Below are positions 53,146 through 60,724 of a DNA stretch of 64,000 bases, piece after piece; within the stretch, counting starts at the first letter, position 1; each line of letters opens with the position of its first letter. Source of the stretch: Chryseobacterium sediminis (lineage in GTDB: Bacteria > Bacteroidota > Bacteroidia > Flavobacteriales > Weeksellaceae); assembly GCF_008386505.1 (NCBI RefSeq), contig NZ_VUNZ01000004.1:186001-250000 (forward strand), given 5' to 3'. The notes beneath the pieces were generated by a model that was not told where the DNA came from, did no database searches, and saw only the letters and a list, made by a program, of their open reading frames with translations. Both the position numbers and the translations under genes were made by a program.

Positions 53146-53530
53146 TTTAGTAGTTATTTTTTTCTGCTTTTGCTGTTCGAAACCAAAGCAACAGTATAGT
53201 AACCCGGTTTTTGCAACTTTTTTTAATGAATTAAGTAATGAGAGTGCAGAAAAATTTTATGACTCTTACTATAAAGATAAACCAAAAGAGTATAAGGAGG
53301 GATATATTCAAGTATTAAAGGAATTTAATAAATATAATTGTGAATTTACTATTACAGATTATAACTCTTATAAAAGTAAAAAGCCTAATTTAGATGGTAT
53401 AACTGAAGGTGTTTATATTCTAGAAAACAAAAATCTAAAAGTTCCATTTTTTATTAAAATTGAAAATAATAAAGTAAAATATTTACTTTCAATAAGCAAA
53501 GGAAAAGAGGATATTATTGGTTGGCTTTAA
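53105..53530 (+). CDS. Lipoprotein, probable immunity protein to the papain-like tip
   Basis: A 141-residue lipoprotein: hydrophobic signal VLVCSLVVIFFCFCC with several possible lipid cysteines. The mature region is helical and charged (SAEKFYDSYYKDKPKEYKEG), with a C-terminal beta-rich part (VPFFIKIENNKVKYLLSIS). No family recognised. It overlaps the end of the toxin fragment and ends before a terminator, matching the immunity position of a cassette. Confidence 0.7.
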   Translation: MRAITIELKVLVCSLVVIFFCFCCSKPKQQYSNPVFATFFNELSNESAEKFYDSYYKDKPKEYKEGYIQVLKEFNKYNCEFTITDYNSYKSKKPNLDGITEGVYILENKNLKVPFFIKIENNKVKYLLSISKGKEDIIGWL

Positions 53531-53601
53531 AAGTATGTTTGAAACTATTAGTAGATAGAAACAATTACCATGCCCCTGCTAGCGCATGCATAGATAAAAT
53601 T

Positions 53602-53631
53602 AAAAACCACTGCAAAAGCAGTGGTTTTATT
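53602..53631 (+). terminator. Terminator at the end of the Rhs island
   Basis: AAAAACCACTGC / GCAGTGGTTTT hairpin with a four-base loop, 71 bases after the last lipoprotein gene. Confidence 0.85.
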
Positions 53632-53957
53632 CTTTTCCTATGAGCTTTATACCCAAGCTTCTTATCTGTCATGCAATTTTTCATCCATTTAATATCCGGC
53701 AAAATATTCCTGTGATACCTGTTAAAATGTCGGGAACTAGTTTATAAACTGTCTCCAGCCACTTCAGAAATGCCTTCAACTACTATAGCAGGCCTCTTGA
53801 TACACATCATTAATTTGTTATAACCATTTTGTAAACTATCTTCATACACTTTAAAATGGCCTTCAAACACTATTATAAGTATCTCGAGACACTTGATCAA
53901 GTGCCGGGATTCATTCTGTAAACTGTCTCGAGCCCCTTCGGAACAGCCTCGAACTAC

Positions 53958-54031
53958 TTCCTTAACGGTCTCCAGACCGTTCTATGAGTACCTTTACCCA
54001 CTTATCAAAGTGGCTGGAGACCGTTAAGGAA
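53958..54031. repeat. 18-bp perfect inverted repeat with inner hairpin
   Basis: TTCCTTAACGGTCTCCAG at 53958-53975 and its exact complement at 54014-54031, 38 bases apart. The middle contains CCACTT / AAGTGG, so a nested stem forms. Lies across units 3 and 4 of the tandem array. Confidence 0.8.
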
Positions 54032-54060
54032 CACCCTCTAGCCCCTTATATAACTGGGTG

Positions 54061-54082
54061 TACCCCCTTACTCAAGGGGGTA
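54061..54082. repeat. 9-bp inverted repeat TACCCCCTT / AAGGGGGTA
   Basis: Perfect stem with loop ACTC, G+C-rich in an AT-rich genome, and followed by purine runs (GAGGGGG, GAAGGGGGGAG). No T-tract, so it is not a standard terminator. Confidence 0.7.
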
Positions 54083-54189
54083 GAGGGGGTTAGTGAAGGG
54101 GGGAGAAGGATATTAAAGTACTGATAATCTCATTTTCCACTACGGGTTTTAGTAATTAAAACAAATCGTATCAGAATATTTTAATTTCC

Positions 54190-54197
54190 TAACTTTG
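54190..54197 (+). promoter_or_regulatory. -7 promoter element (TAACTTTG) of the methionine aminopeptidase gene
   Basis: TAACTTTG matches TAnnTTTG, 24 bases before the ATG at 54222. Confidence 0.6.
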
Positions 54198-54221
54198 TAG
54201 TTCTCAATAACAAACAAAACT

Positions 54222-54986
54222 ATGTCAATCACCAACGAAGATCAGATGATCGGAATGCAAAAAGTAAGTGAAGCCGTTGCCTATACTTTGAAAAAAATGA
54301 CGGAGTATGCTGAACCCGGCATGACTACAAAAGATCTTGATGAATACGGAGCTAAAATACTGGAAGATTTCGGGGCAAAGTCAGCGCCTTATCTGACCTA
54401 TGGATTTCCAGGCTGGACATGCATTAGCGTGGATAATGAATTCTGCCACGGTATTCCTACCAATCAGAGGATTTTGAAAGAAGGCGATCTGATCAATATT
54501 GATGTTTCTGCCGAACTGGACGGGTATTGGGCTGATAACGGAGGCTCTTTTGTGATCGGTAAAGATATTAACGGACATCAAAAGTTGGTGGAAGCATCTA
54601 AAGATATTTTGAGAAAAGCCCTTGATAATATAAAAGGCGGAGTAAAAATCGCAGACATAGGGCATTTAATGGAAACAGAAGCAAAGAAAAGAGGCCTTAA
54701 AGTCATTAAGAACCTTGGTGGTCACGGAGTAGGCAGAAGTTTACATGAACAGCCTGATGAACTGTTGAACTACAAAAACCGTTATGACACCAGACGGTTT
54801 AAGAAAAACTCTGTGGTGGCTATTGAAACATTTATTTCCACCGATTCCAATCTTGCAGTAGAATTAAAAGACGGATGGACCATGGTGGGCAATAAAGGCG
54901 GTTATATGGCTCAGCACGAACATACGATTGTTATCACCGATGGAAAACCAATCATTTTAACCGAAATGAACGAAATCCTGAATTAA
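54222..54986 (+). CDS. map: Type I methionyl aminopeptidase
   Basis: Cytoplasmic metallopeptidase removing the initiator methionine; 254 residues, normal for type I without zinc finger. Metal ligands of the pita-bread fold can be found in NIDVSAELDGYWADN (two Asp), GGHGVGRSLHE (His), AIETFIS (Glu) and QHEHTIVI (Glu). GFPGWTCISVDNEFCHGIP is the substrate-side loop. A second map in the ribosomal-protein operon is possible in this genus, and this copy may be the accessory one. It has its own promoter after the repeat block. Confidence 0.93.
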   Translation: MSITNEDQMIGMQKVSEAVAYTLKKMTEYAEPGMTTKDLDEYGAKILEDFGAKSAPYLTYGFPGWTCISVDNEFCHGIPTNQRILKEGDLINIDVSAELDGYWADNGGSFVIGKDINGHQKLVEASKDILRKALDNIKGGVKIADIGHLMETEAKKRGLKVIKNLGGHGVGRSLHEQPDELLNYKNRYDTRRFKKNSVVAIETFISTDSNLAVELKDGWTMVGNKGGYMAQHEHTIVITDGKPIILTEMNEILN

Positions 54987-55273
54987 GTACAGATTATTCT
55001 TGTGTGATTTGTAAATTACAAAGACACCAATTTCGATAAAAGTATTTTTTTAGGCGCAGGATTTTATCATAATTTCCTTGCTGAAAATCTTTGATTTTCT
55101 TGCGCCTTAAAATATATACATTAGTAAAAAACTTAGCGCCCTTGCGTTAAAAACAAACTAATAGTGTCATTAAAATCCCAAAGCTTCATCCAATCAACGT
55201 GTTGATTTCTTCCTTACTCCCTTAAATTCAGAATCAATAATTGAAAACTTTGCGTTTACCATAAAACCTAGTA
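54987..55273. repeat. Intergenic region with degenerate TTTGCG/TAGCGC words
   Basis: A 287-base gap without a gene. It carries an imperfect inverted repeat, TTTTTAGGCGCAGG (55047-55060) against CTTGCGCCTTAAAA (55100-55113), and the words AAAAACTTAGCGCCCTTGCG (55125-55144) and AACTTTGCGTTTAC (55240). Related words recur at 57700-57900. This looks like remains of a small dispersed intergenic repeat. Confidence 0.5.
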
Positions 55274-55870
55274 TTAAGAAGCATAAAAATCTTTCAGAAC
55301 ACTTTCATAATCTGCTATAAAACCACTCTCCATAGTCCCTTCAATACGATACGTCTCCACATCTGTTATTCCCGTATAACTTTTGAAAACATCTTTGAGA
55401 TAATCAGAAATATAATCAGGAGTTTCCTCAATACTTCTTCCGCCGGAAGCAATTGAGAGATATATTTTTTTACCTTTAAACTGTCCCACACGATTCCAAT
55501 GTTCGTCAAAAACATAAGTAATCCCCACCCGGATCAGCTGATCCAGCCATGCCTTCAAAGGAGTGGAGATTCCCAGATTAAAAACAGGAGTTCCAATGAT
55601 AATAATATCTGCCTCACGCACTTCCTCCACAATGGTATTGGCATAGGAGAGAAGCTGTTGACTTTGTTCATCATATAATCTTGGATGTTTATAAAACTCA
55701 TGGATAGACATCTCATCAGCATGAGGCGGAGTTTCTTTAACCAGATCCCGGACTGTTATCTTATTGATATTGCCCTGTTGTAAAAGCTTTTCTAAAATGA
55801 AAGCACTAAGCTTGTTACTATAAGAAAGTTCTCCTCTCGCACTGGAAATAATGTGCAAAATATTCTTCAT
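55274..55870 (-). CDS. azoR: FMN-dependent NADH-azoreductase
   Basis: A 198-residue flavodoxin-fold enzyme. Visible: the N-terminal IISSARGELSYSNKLS FMN phosphate loop, IIIGTPVFNLGISTPLKAWL and DQLIRVGITYVFDEHW, SIASGGR. AzoR uses NAD(P)H to reduce azo compounds and quinones by two electrons; in vivo it probably detoxifies quinones. Length and motifs fit well. It stands alone on the minus strand. Confidence 0.93.
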   Translation of the reverse strand: MKNILHIISSARGELSYSNKLSAFILEKLLQQGNINKITVRDLVKETPPHADEMSIHEFYKHPRLYDEQSQQLLSYANTIVEEVREADIIIIGTPVFNLGISTPLKAWLDQLIRVGITYVFDEHWNRVGQFKGKKIYLSIASGGRSIEETPDYISDYLKDVFKSYTGITDVETYRIEGTMESGFIADYESVLKDFYAS

Positions 55871-56061
55871 ACTTTTATTTTTGTTATCATGACGATCAGA
55901 TTTTCATAATGGGGACAGGTTATTTACTTTTTTTATCAGGTTAAAATTTTAAAAGCAGTATTCAGGAGATTTTGCGATTGAAAAAGCTGGTTTTAAATTG
56001 TTAAACAATAAATACTTTGCTATATTTATAGAATCAAACCATCTCGCAAAACTTATCTGCT

Positions 56062-57594
56062 ATGAAAAAAGTTCTTTTAATCCTTCTGGGAATCATTGTC
56101 ATTTTGGCCGCTGTTGTATTGATTAAAACTTATACCTATCCGTTTAAGAAAAATAATTTAGGCGTAGGTGAGGGGTGGAAGCCTGTAAAAAATGATTCTG
56201 CAGTGATGAGACTGTCGGGAGGAATAAAAGTTCCAACCGTTTCTACAGGAAGTTTAGGGGAATTCAATTATGCCCCGTTTGATCAGTTCAAAACTTATTT
56301 AAAAACATCTTATCCATTAGTCTATCAGAATACGGAAAATCTTGAAGTAAACCAGTATGGGTTGGTGTTCAGGCTTAAAGGAAGCAATCCGGCCTTGGAA
56401 CCTATTTTATTCCTTTCCCATATGGATGTTGTGCCGCCGGGGGATGCCGATATAAAGAATAATGAAGAAAACATATTCCGTCCGGATGATAAACCAGCCG
56501 AACCTGTTGCAAAAGTTGCAGAAGACTGGGATTTTGCCCCTTTTTCCGGAGCTGTAGCCAATGGAAGAATCTATGGCAGAGGAGCGATTGACATGAAAGG
56601 AATGCTCTTTTCCTTAATGGAATCCATGAATTCTATGATTAAAAATAAGCAGATTCCACAACGTGATATTTATCTTGCTTTTGGTTTTGATGAAGAAGTG
56701 GGCGGTCAAAAAGGAGCGATCCAGATTGCAGATTATTTTAAGAAAAAAGGATTGAAATTCGATGCTGTTTACGATGAAGGCGGATTGATCATGAGAAAAG
56801 GAAACGTTGCAGGAATTGACACTGATGTTGCAGTCGTGGGATGTGCTGAAAAAGGATTTCTTTCCGCAAAAATAAAAGTAAAGGGACTGGGCGGGCACTC
56901 TTCTATGCCTCCAATGGAAAGTGCTATCGGGAAAGCTGCAGTTATTATGCAGCGTCTGGAAGATGACCAGATGAAACCCGTGATCACCCCATTAATCAAA
57001 GAATTTTTTAATAATATAGGAGGAGAAATGCCTTTTACAACAAGAATGGCACTGGCCAATCAATGGCTTTTAAAACCTGTTTTGATTTCACAACTTACCA
57101 AAAACAATACAACCAACGCATTGGTAAGAACTACTACAGCTCTCACAATGATGAAAGGAAGTGATGGTACCAATGTGCTTTCTCCCGAAGTGGAATTTGT
57201 GGTTAATTTCAGATTACTTCCCGGAAATTCAGTGAAGGATGTGCGGGATCATATTGCTAAATCAACTGAAGGTTTTGATGTTGAGGTAGAAGAAATTGAC
57301 AATACAAGAGAGGCCTCCGCGATTTCTCCAACCAATACGAAAGCTTTTAAAATGATAGAAACCGGAGTCAAAGAAATTCATCCCGGAGCTATAGTCACTC
57401 CATACCTTACTATGGCAGGAACAGATGCCGGAAAATATGAGATCGTGAGTAAAAATGTCTACCGATTCATGCCGATCAAGATCAACAGTGCAGAACAGCA
57501 AAGTATCCACAGCACCAATGAATATCTAAGCATTGAAAACTACCTGAAAATGATCCATTACTTTGAGTATGTGATGAAAAATTATGATAAGTAG
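56062..57594 (+). CDS. M20 family metallopeptidase (PM20D1/carboxypeptidase-like)
   Basis: A 510-residue enzyme with an N-terminal membrane anchor or signal (MKKVLLILLGIIVILAAVVL). Dinuclear zinc ligands can be placed: LFLSHMDVVPPG (His, Asp), GRGAIDMKGM (Asp), FDEEVGGQKG (Glu pair), YDEGGLIM and the C-terminal His region near INSAEQQSIHSTNEY. The dimerisation domain lies at about residues 265-385. The MDVVPP opening and size match the PM20D1/Cps1 group, which acts on N-acyl amino acids or peptides. A role in peptide use alongside DPP IV and the POT transporters is plausible. A possible weak -7 element TACTTTG is at 56013. Confidence 0.9.
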   Translation: MKKVLLILLGIIVILAAVVLIKTYTYPFKKNNLGVGEGWKPVKNDSAVMRLSGGIKVPTVSTGSLGEFNYAPFDQFKTYLKTSYPLVYQNTENLEVNQYGLVFRLKGSNPALEPILFLSHMDVVPPGDADIKNNEENIFRPDDKPAEPVAKVAEDWDFAPFSGAVANGRIYGRGAIDMKGMLFSLMESMNSMIKNKQIPQRDIYLAFGFDEEVGGQKGAIQIADYFKKKGLKFDAVYDEGGLIMRKGNVAGIDTDVAVVGCAEKGFLSAKIKVKGLGGHSSMPPMESAIGKAAVIMQRLEDDQMKPVITPLIKEFFNNIGGEMPFTTRMALANQWLLKPVLISQLTKNNTTNALVRTTTALTMMKGSDGTNVLSPEVEFVVNFRLLPGNSVKDVRDHIAKSTEGFDVEVEEIDNTREASAISPTNTKAFKMIETGVKEIHPGAIVTPYLTMAGTDAGKYEIVSKNVYRFMPIKINSAEQQSIHSTNEYLSIENYLKMIHYFEYVMKNYDK

Positions 57595-57935
57595 ATGTAA
57601 AAAGTGAATGGTCAATTCGCTTTGCTTGTGGATTTTTAAGTTTCGGGATCTGGGTTGTGAATGCTCAAATTGCTATTTTTTAAATCTATAGGAAGCCTAT
57701 TAAATTTAAACGCAGTGTTCGCAAAGTTTTTATAATATTATATAATTTTTCGATCGCAGAGGCGTTTCACTCAGTAGTAGGTTGTAATCTCAGCTTAATA
57801 AAATGCCTTTGCTATCCCAATAAGCTTTATCTATTAATAAACCTTGCGAATCTTAGCATTAAAATCATATTCACTATTGACTTTGCGAAATAAAAATTGA
57901 CCTTTGACTAAAAATTTTTTACAAAAAATATATTA
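57595..57935. repeat. Intergenic region with REP-like and TTTGCG-type repeat words
   Basis: A 341-base gap. At 57640-57652 is GTTTCGGGATCTG, also inside the T9SS gene at 40200. From 57700 it carries words like AAACGCAGTGTTCGCAAAG, CCTTGCGAATCTTAGCATTA (57843) and GACTTTGCGAAAT (57880), related to those at 54987-55273. No gene is supported. Confidence 0.5.
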
Positions 57936-57969
57936 CGTCAAGTTTTGTCGCATTACGGATATAGCTTTG
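57936..57969 (+). promoter_or_regulatory. Palindrome CGTCAAGTTTTGTCG with -7 element TAGCTTTG (site B)
   Basis: The palindrome at 57936-57950 differs from site A (39308-39322) by one base; TAGCTTTG at 57962-57969 follows after the same 11-base gap, then TCAT as in site A. The ATG of the next gene is 21 bases on. Confidence 0.55.
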
Positions 57970-57990
57970 TCATATCAAAATTACAGAGCT

Positions 57991-58686
57991 ATGGAATTGC
58001 CATTTTACTTAAACTTTAACGACTTTGAACGTAATTATTACGATAACCTTGAAAAATGGTTTGAAGAATATCATAATACCAGCGAAACAGATTATCTGAA
58101 TGCTCTTGCGGAGCTTTATGGTCCGTATGTCTATTACAATTTTGGAGATGACATGTTAAAGCCGGATGCTTCCATTGAAGTGAAAGACTGTTTTTTTCCT
58201 TATCATGAAAAAATCGGGATATCGTTCTGCATTGATTGTGAAAATGGAGCCTTACCAGCCAATGGAATGAATCAGGTTTTTGAATTTAAAAATATTTCCA
58301 TGATGGAATATGCTCAGCATATTCTGGATAAGATTAACAAGTTTTGTTCAAAAAATGCTCAGACTCTTGATGGTACCAAAAATATTCAGGACTATATTAA
58401 TAACTATACCATTATTACATCAATGGAAGGAGTAGGGTATTGTATCAGCTACAACCGCCATCAGAAAGCAATTCCTTTTTTAAAAGCTTACCTTCCTTAC
58501 TATGGTCAGACAGTTAATATGGCAGTATATAGAGACTTCCTTTTCTCTGTTGTGCAGATTGCAGAGTTCATAGATCAGAAACTGAAAACAGTACATGCTT
58601 TTAAACAAACTATTTATGCACGTTCAAAAGCTGAAGCCAAATTCAATGTACAATTGAGCCGCCAGTTCCTGACGTTGTGCAACTAA
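57991..58686 (+). CDS. Conserved hypothetical protein
   Basis: A 231-residue cytoplasmic protein starting MELPFYLNFNDFERNYYDNL. An ATG at 57904 would place 29 residues across the palindrome and -7 element and is rejected. The sequence is mixed and Tyr/Phe-rich; no signal peptide or membrane helix. DDMLKPDASIEVKDCFFPYH and IGISFCIDCENGA contain three cysteines in a short span. No family recognised. It appears to be controlled by the site B operator-promoter and ends at a terminator at 58744. Confidence 0.72.
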   Translation: MELPFYLNFNDFERNYYDNLEKWFEEYHNTSETDYLNALAELYGPYVYYNFGDDMLKPDASIEVKDCFFPYHEKIGISFCIDCENGALPANGMNQVFEFKNISMMEYAQHILDKINKFCSKNAQTLDGTKNIQDYINNYTIITSMEGVGYCISYNRHQKAIPFLKAYLPYYGQTVNMAVYRDFLFSVVQIAEFIDQKLKTVHAFKQTIYARSKAEAKFNVQLSRQFLTLCN

Positions 58687-58743
58687 AATTTTACACCAAA
58701 CATTCATACTTAATTATATTGCAGAGAAACTTATGTTTCAACA

Positions 58744-58774
58744 AAAATCCCGGTCAGTGATGACTGGGATTTTG
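58744..58774. terminator. Terminator between hypothetical and DUF2490 genes
   Basis: AAAATCCCGGTCA / TGACTGGGATTTT hairpin with a four-base loop (one G-T pair), between convergent genes. Confidence 0.82.
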
Positions 58775-58802
58775 TATGTGATGTTATAAAATTATTCTTT
58801 TA

Positions 58803-59606
58803 CTATCTCTTTCTGTAAGGAATATTCCAGATCAGGTCTGCCGCCAGATAATGAACTCCTCCATGATGAATACTTCGGCTGTCTCTGATCAGATCATCCA
58901 TATATCCTACATCTACTGTAAAAGGCGAATTAGGAATTGTAAACATATAGTAAGCTGCAATCCGCATTTCACGATATCCGAATGAACTCCATTGCGGATC
59001 AGGTTCATTGAGGTGGCTGATGGAAAACAGGGCTTCTGCACTCAATGCCAGCTTTTGATTGTTTTTAGGAGATAAATTATAGGTTAATTGGCTCTTGATA
59101 CGGGTTCTGAACTGAAAATCTTCTTCTACTTGATGAAAACCTGCATCAAAAAATTTCCTAAATTCCTGCCGCACCGTATTTTTTAATTTCCATTTTTTTC
59201 CAAGGTCAAAAGTATAGGCATATCTTCCGTAAATTCTGAATTCCTGCTCTGTATTTTCTTTATCATAAGGAACTGTGCTTTCGTACTGAGGCTGCCGGCG
59301 GTAGCTGATTGCATAGCTGTACTGCTGATGAGGTGCAAAAGAATGATACACTTCATGATTTAAAACAATAATAGCCTGTTTTGAAAATAAATTATGATCA
59401 TCCGGACTGCTTTTTCTCCCGATGGCAATATAGCTCAATGCCTGCTTCTTTCCCAGAGAATCCAGCTGTCTTTTGACTCCGAATGCACCCCAAAATGCAT
59501 TATTGGCATCTCCCAATCCAGGAGGGCTAATTTGTGCTTTTAAGGTTGAACCTATACAGCTCAATAAAAATAATCCTGCAAAAAATCTCTTTATGCTCAA
59601 CATCAT
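58803..59606 (-). CDS. DUF2490 family outer-membrane protein
   Basis: A 267-residue exported protein (start 59606, MMLSIKRFFAGLFLLSCIGS, signal ending LKAQ). Longer in-frame starts back to 59735 precede the signal by 43 residues and are rejected. The mature part alternates polar and hydrophobic residues as in an outer-membrane beta-barrel (YSYAISYRRQPQYES, FRIYGRYAYTFDLGKKWKLK, FQFRTRIKSQLTYNLSP, LALSAEALFSIS) and ends with aromatic strands. DUF2490 proteins are small barrels of unknown transport role. Confidence 0.88.
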   Translation of the reverse strand: MMLSIKRFFAGLFLLSCIGSTLKAQISPPGLGDANNAFWGAFGVKRQLDSLGKKQALSYIAIGRKSSPDDHNLFSKQAIIVLNHEVYHSFAPHQQYSYAISYRRQPQYESTVPYDKENTEQEFRIYGRYAYTFDLGKKWKLKNTVRQEFRKFFDAGFHQVEEDFQFRTRIKSQLTYNLSPKNNQKLALSAEALFSISHLNEPDPQWSSFGYREMRIAAYYMFTIPNSPFTVDVGYMDDLIRDSRSIHHGGVHYLAADLIWNIPYRKR

Positions 59607-59979
59607 GGATAACTGCTTTATTGTTAAATTTAAATGACTGCGAAACCATGAGAAGGCTAAAAATACCATTGATACGCAGAGAGAATACTTCGAGATCCCA
59701 AAATTAGAGGCTTTGTTCATAGAATGTTTATTCAAAAACTTTTAATACTGTTTAAAAACAAGACAAAATAAAGAGATGATTTAGGATAGATTTAGGAATA
59801 AATTCTTTTTTAAGGCCGTAGGGTAAATTTTAATTGTGGATAAAATGTTAATAACTTGTGGAAAAGTGAATTTATGTATAATTCTAAAATATAATTTTCT
59901 GATATCGGTACAACAGTAAATTGCCACAATATGTAAAATACTGTGGCAATCTGGTTTTATGGACTGGTTTATTTATATT
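59607..59979. other. Intergenic region with a terminator-like inverted repeat
   Basis: A 373-base gap between two minus-strand genes. TTGCCACA (59921-59928) and TGTGGCAA (59942-59949) form an eight-base stem downstream of the gene at 59980-60396, without a strong T-tract. The rest is AT-rich with no other feature seen. Confidence 0.5.
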
Positions 59980-60396
59980 TTAATTTTGCCCTGTCTTACA
60001 CATGGCATCCCACGTTGTCCAAAAGTGGGCATTAATAGCGCCGATAGGTGGGTTGGTGCTGTCGGCAACAATACCTACCATCGAAGCACAGTTAGAATTA
60101 CAGCCTATTTCATTATGGCTTCCGTTTTGAGGAGGGATCTGACGCCATGTGCCGGTAGATCCGCTCAGTAATTCTACCTTAATCTCAAAAATCCCGGAAA
60201 GATTGGGAGTCTGAATCTGCTTGGTAGGATTTTCACTGGAAATCATATCACTCCAGTTTCCCTGTGAAAATGTTACGCGCCAGGTAGATATCATTCTGGC
60301 GGTATCGTTTTGAGGTGAAAGGTACACCCAGAACTGTGCCCCGTTTCCAAGTACTAATTGACCTGAAGAATTTGCATTTACACTTGTTGATGTCAT
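59980..60396 (-). CDS. Hypothetical beta-rich protein
   Basis: A 138-residue protein starting MTSTSVNANSSGQLVLGNGA, without signal peptide. It is rich in Ser, Asn, Thr and Trp with alternating hydrophobic positions (AQFWVYLSPQNDTARMISTW, GIFEIKVELLSGSTGTWRQI), suggesting a beta-sandwich such as a lectin-like fold. Three cysteines are near the end (GCNSNCASMVGI and DAMC). I do not recognise the family. It lies alone; the sequence TTACTTTG on the minus strand about 40 bases upstream may be a weak -7 element. Confidence 0.68.
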   Translation of the reverse strand: MTSTSVNANSSGQLVLGNGAQFWVYLSPQNDTARMISTWRVTFSQGNWSDMISSENPTKQIQTPNLSGIFEIKVELLSGSTGTWRQIPPQNGSHNEIGCNSNCASMVGIVADSTNPPIGAINAHFWTTWDAMCKTGQN

Positions 60397-60542
60397 ATTG
60401 ATTTGGTTTTTAGTTGATTAGATTGTATTTCAAAGTAACGAAGAACCAGACATATGCGATGCAGTACAAATTACCAATTATTGTATTGAGTATAAATACT
60501 TATGAGAAATGAAGAATAAAATACTCTAAGAATAGTAATAAC

Positions 60543-60576
60543 AAAAAATCCTGTGCTAACTTAGCACAGGATTTTT
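60543..60576 (-). terminator. Terminator of tRNA-Ser
   Basis: AATCCTGTGCTA / TAGCACAGGATT hairpin with a three-base loop, followed on the minus strand by Ts; six bases after the mature tRNA end. Confidence 0.88.
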
Positions 60577-60582
60577 ACTTTG

Positions 60583-60669
60583 CAGAGAGGAAGGGATTCG
60601 AACCCTCGATACAGTTACCCGTATACTACCTTTCCAGGGTAGCTCCTTCAACCACTCGGACACCTCTCT
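60583..60669 (-). tRNA. tRNA-Ser (GGA)
   Basis: Class II tRNA of 87 bases read on the minus strand. Acceptor AGAGAGG/CCTCTCT, discriminator G, anticodon stem CTACC/GGTAG with loop CTGGAAA giving anticodon GGA, a long variable arm (TATACGGGTAACTGTA), T arm GAGGG-TTCGAAT-CCCTT. Confidence 0.95.
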
Positions 60670-60724
60670 TTTTGAGATTGCAAAAATAGCGTATTTTCTG
60701 GAATATCCAAATTATTCTTGCAAA

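Larger units (their letters stand above)
53742..54089. repeat. 87-bp degenerate tandem repeats (about four units)
   Basis: Units begin at 53742, 53829 and 53916 (TTATAAACTGTC, TTGTAAACTATC, CTGTAAACTGTC), exactly 87 bases apart; a fourth, less alike, begins at 54003 (TATCAAAGTGGC). Each unit holds sub-blocks of about 22 bases with the shape GTCTCNAGCC-CTTC-GAA then GCCTTCAACTACT. A partial unit may lie just before 53742. No reading frame of note crosses it. It fills the gap between the Rhs island and map. Confidence 0.75.

Noticed and set aside
53742..54089. Tandem repeats considered as a CRISPR array
   Set aside because: Units are contiguous and degenerate along the full 87 bases, with no constant repeat and variable spacer structure, and no cas genes are in the window.
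39231..54221. The Rhs region as a prophage or integrative element
   Set aside because: No integrase, transposase, tRNA-associated direct repeats or phage structural genes were found at its borders.
59959..60171. Plus-strand open frame of 70 residues near 60 kb
   Set aside because: It runs opposite the beta-rich hypothetical gene 59980-60396, lacks a promoter, and its composition is shadow-like.
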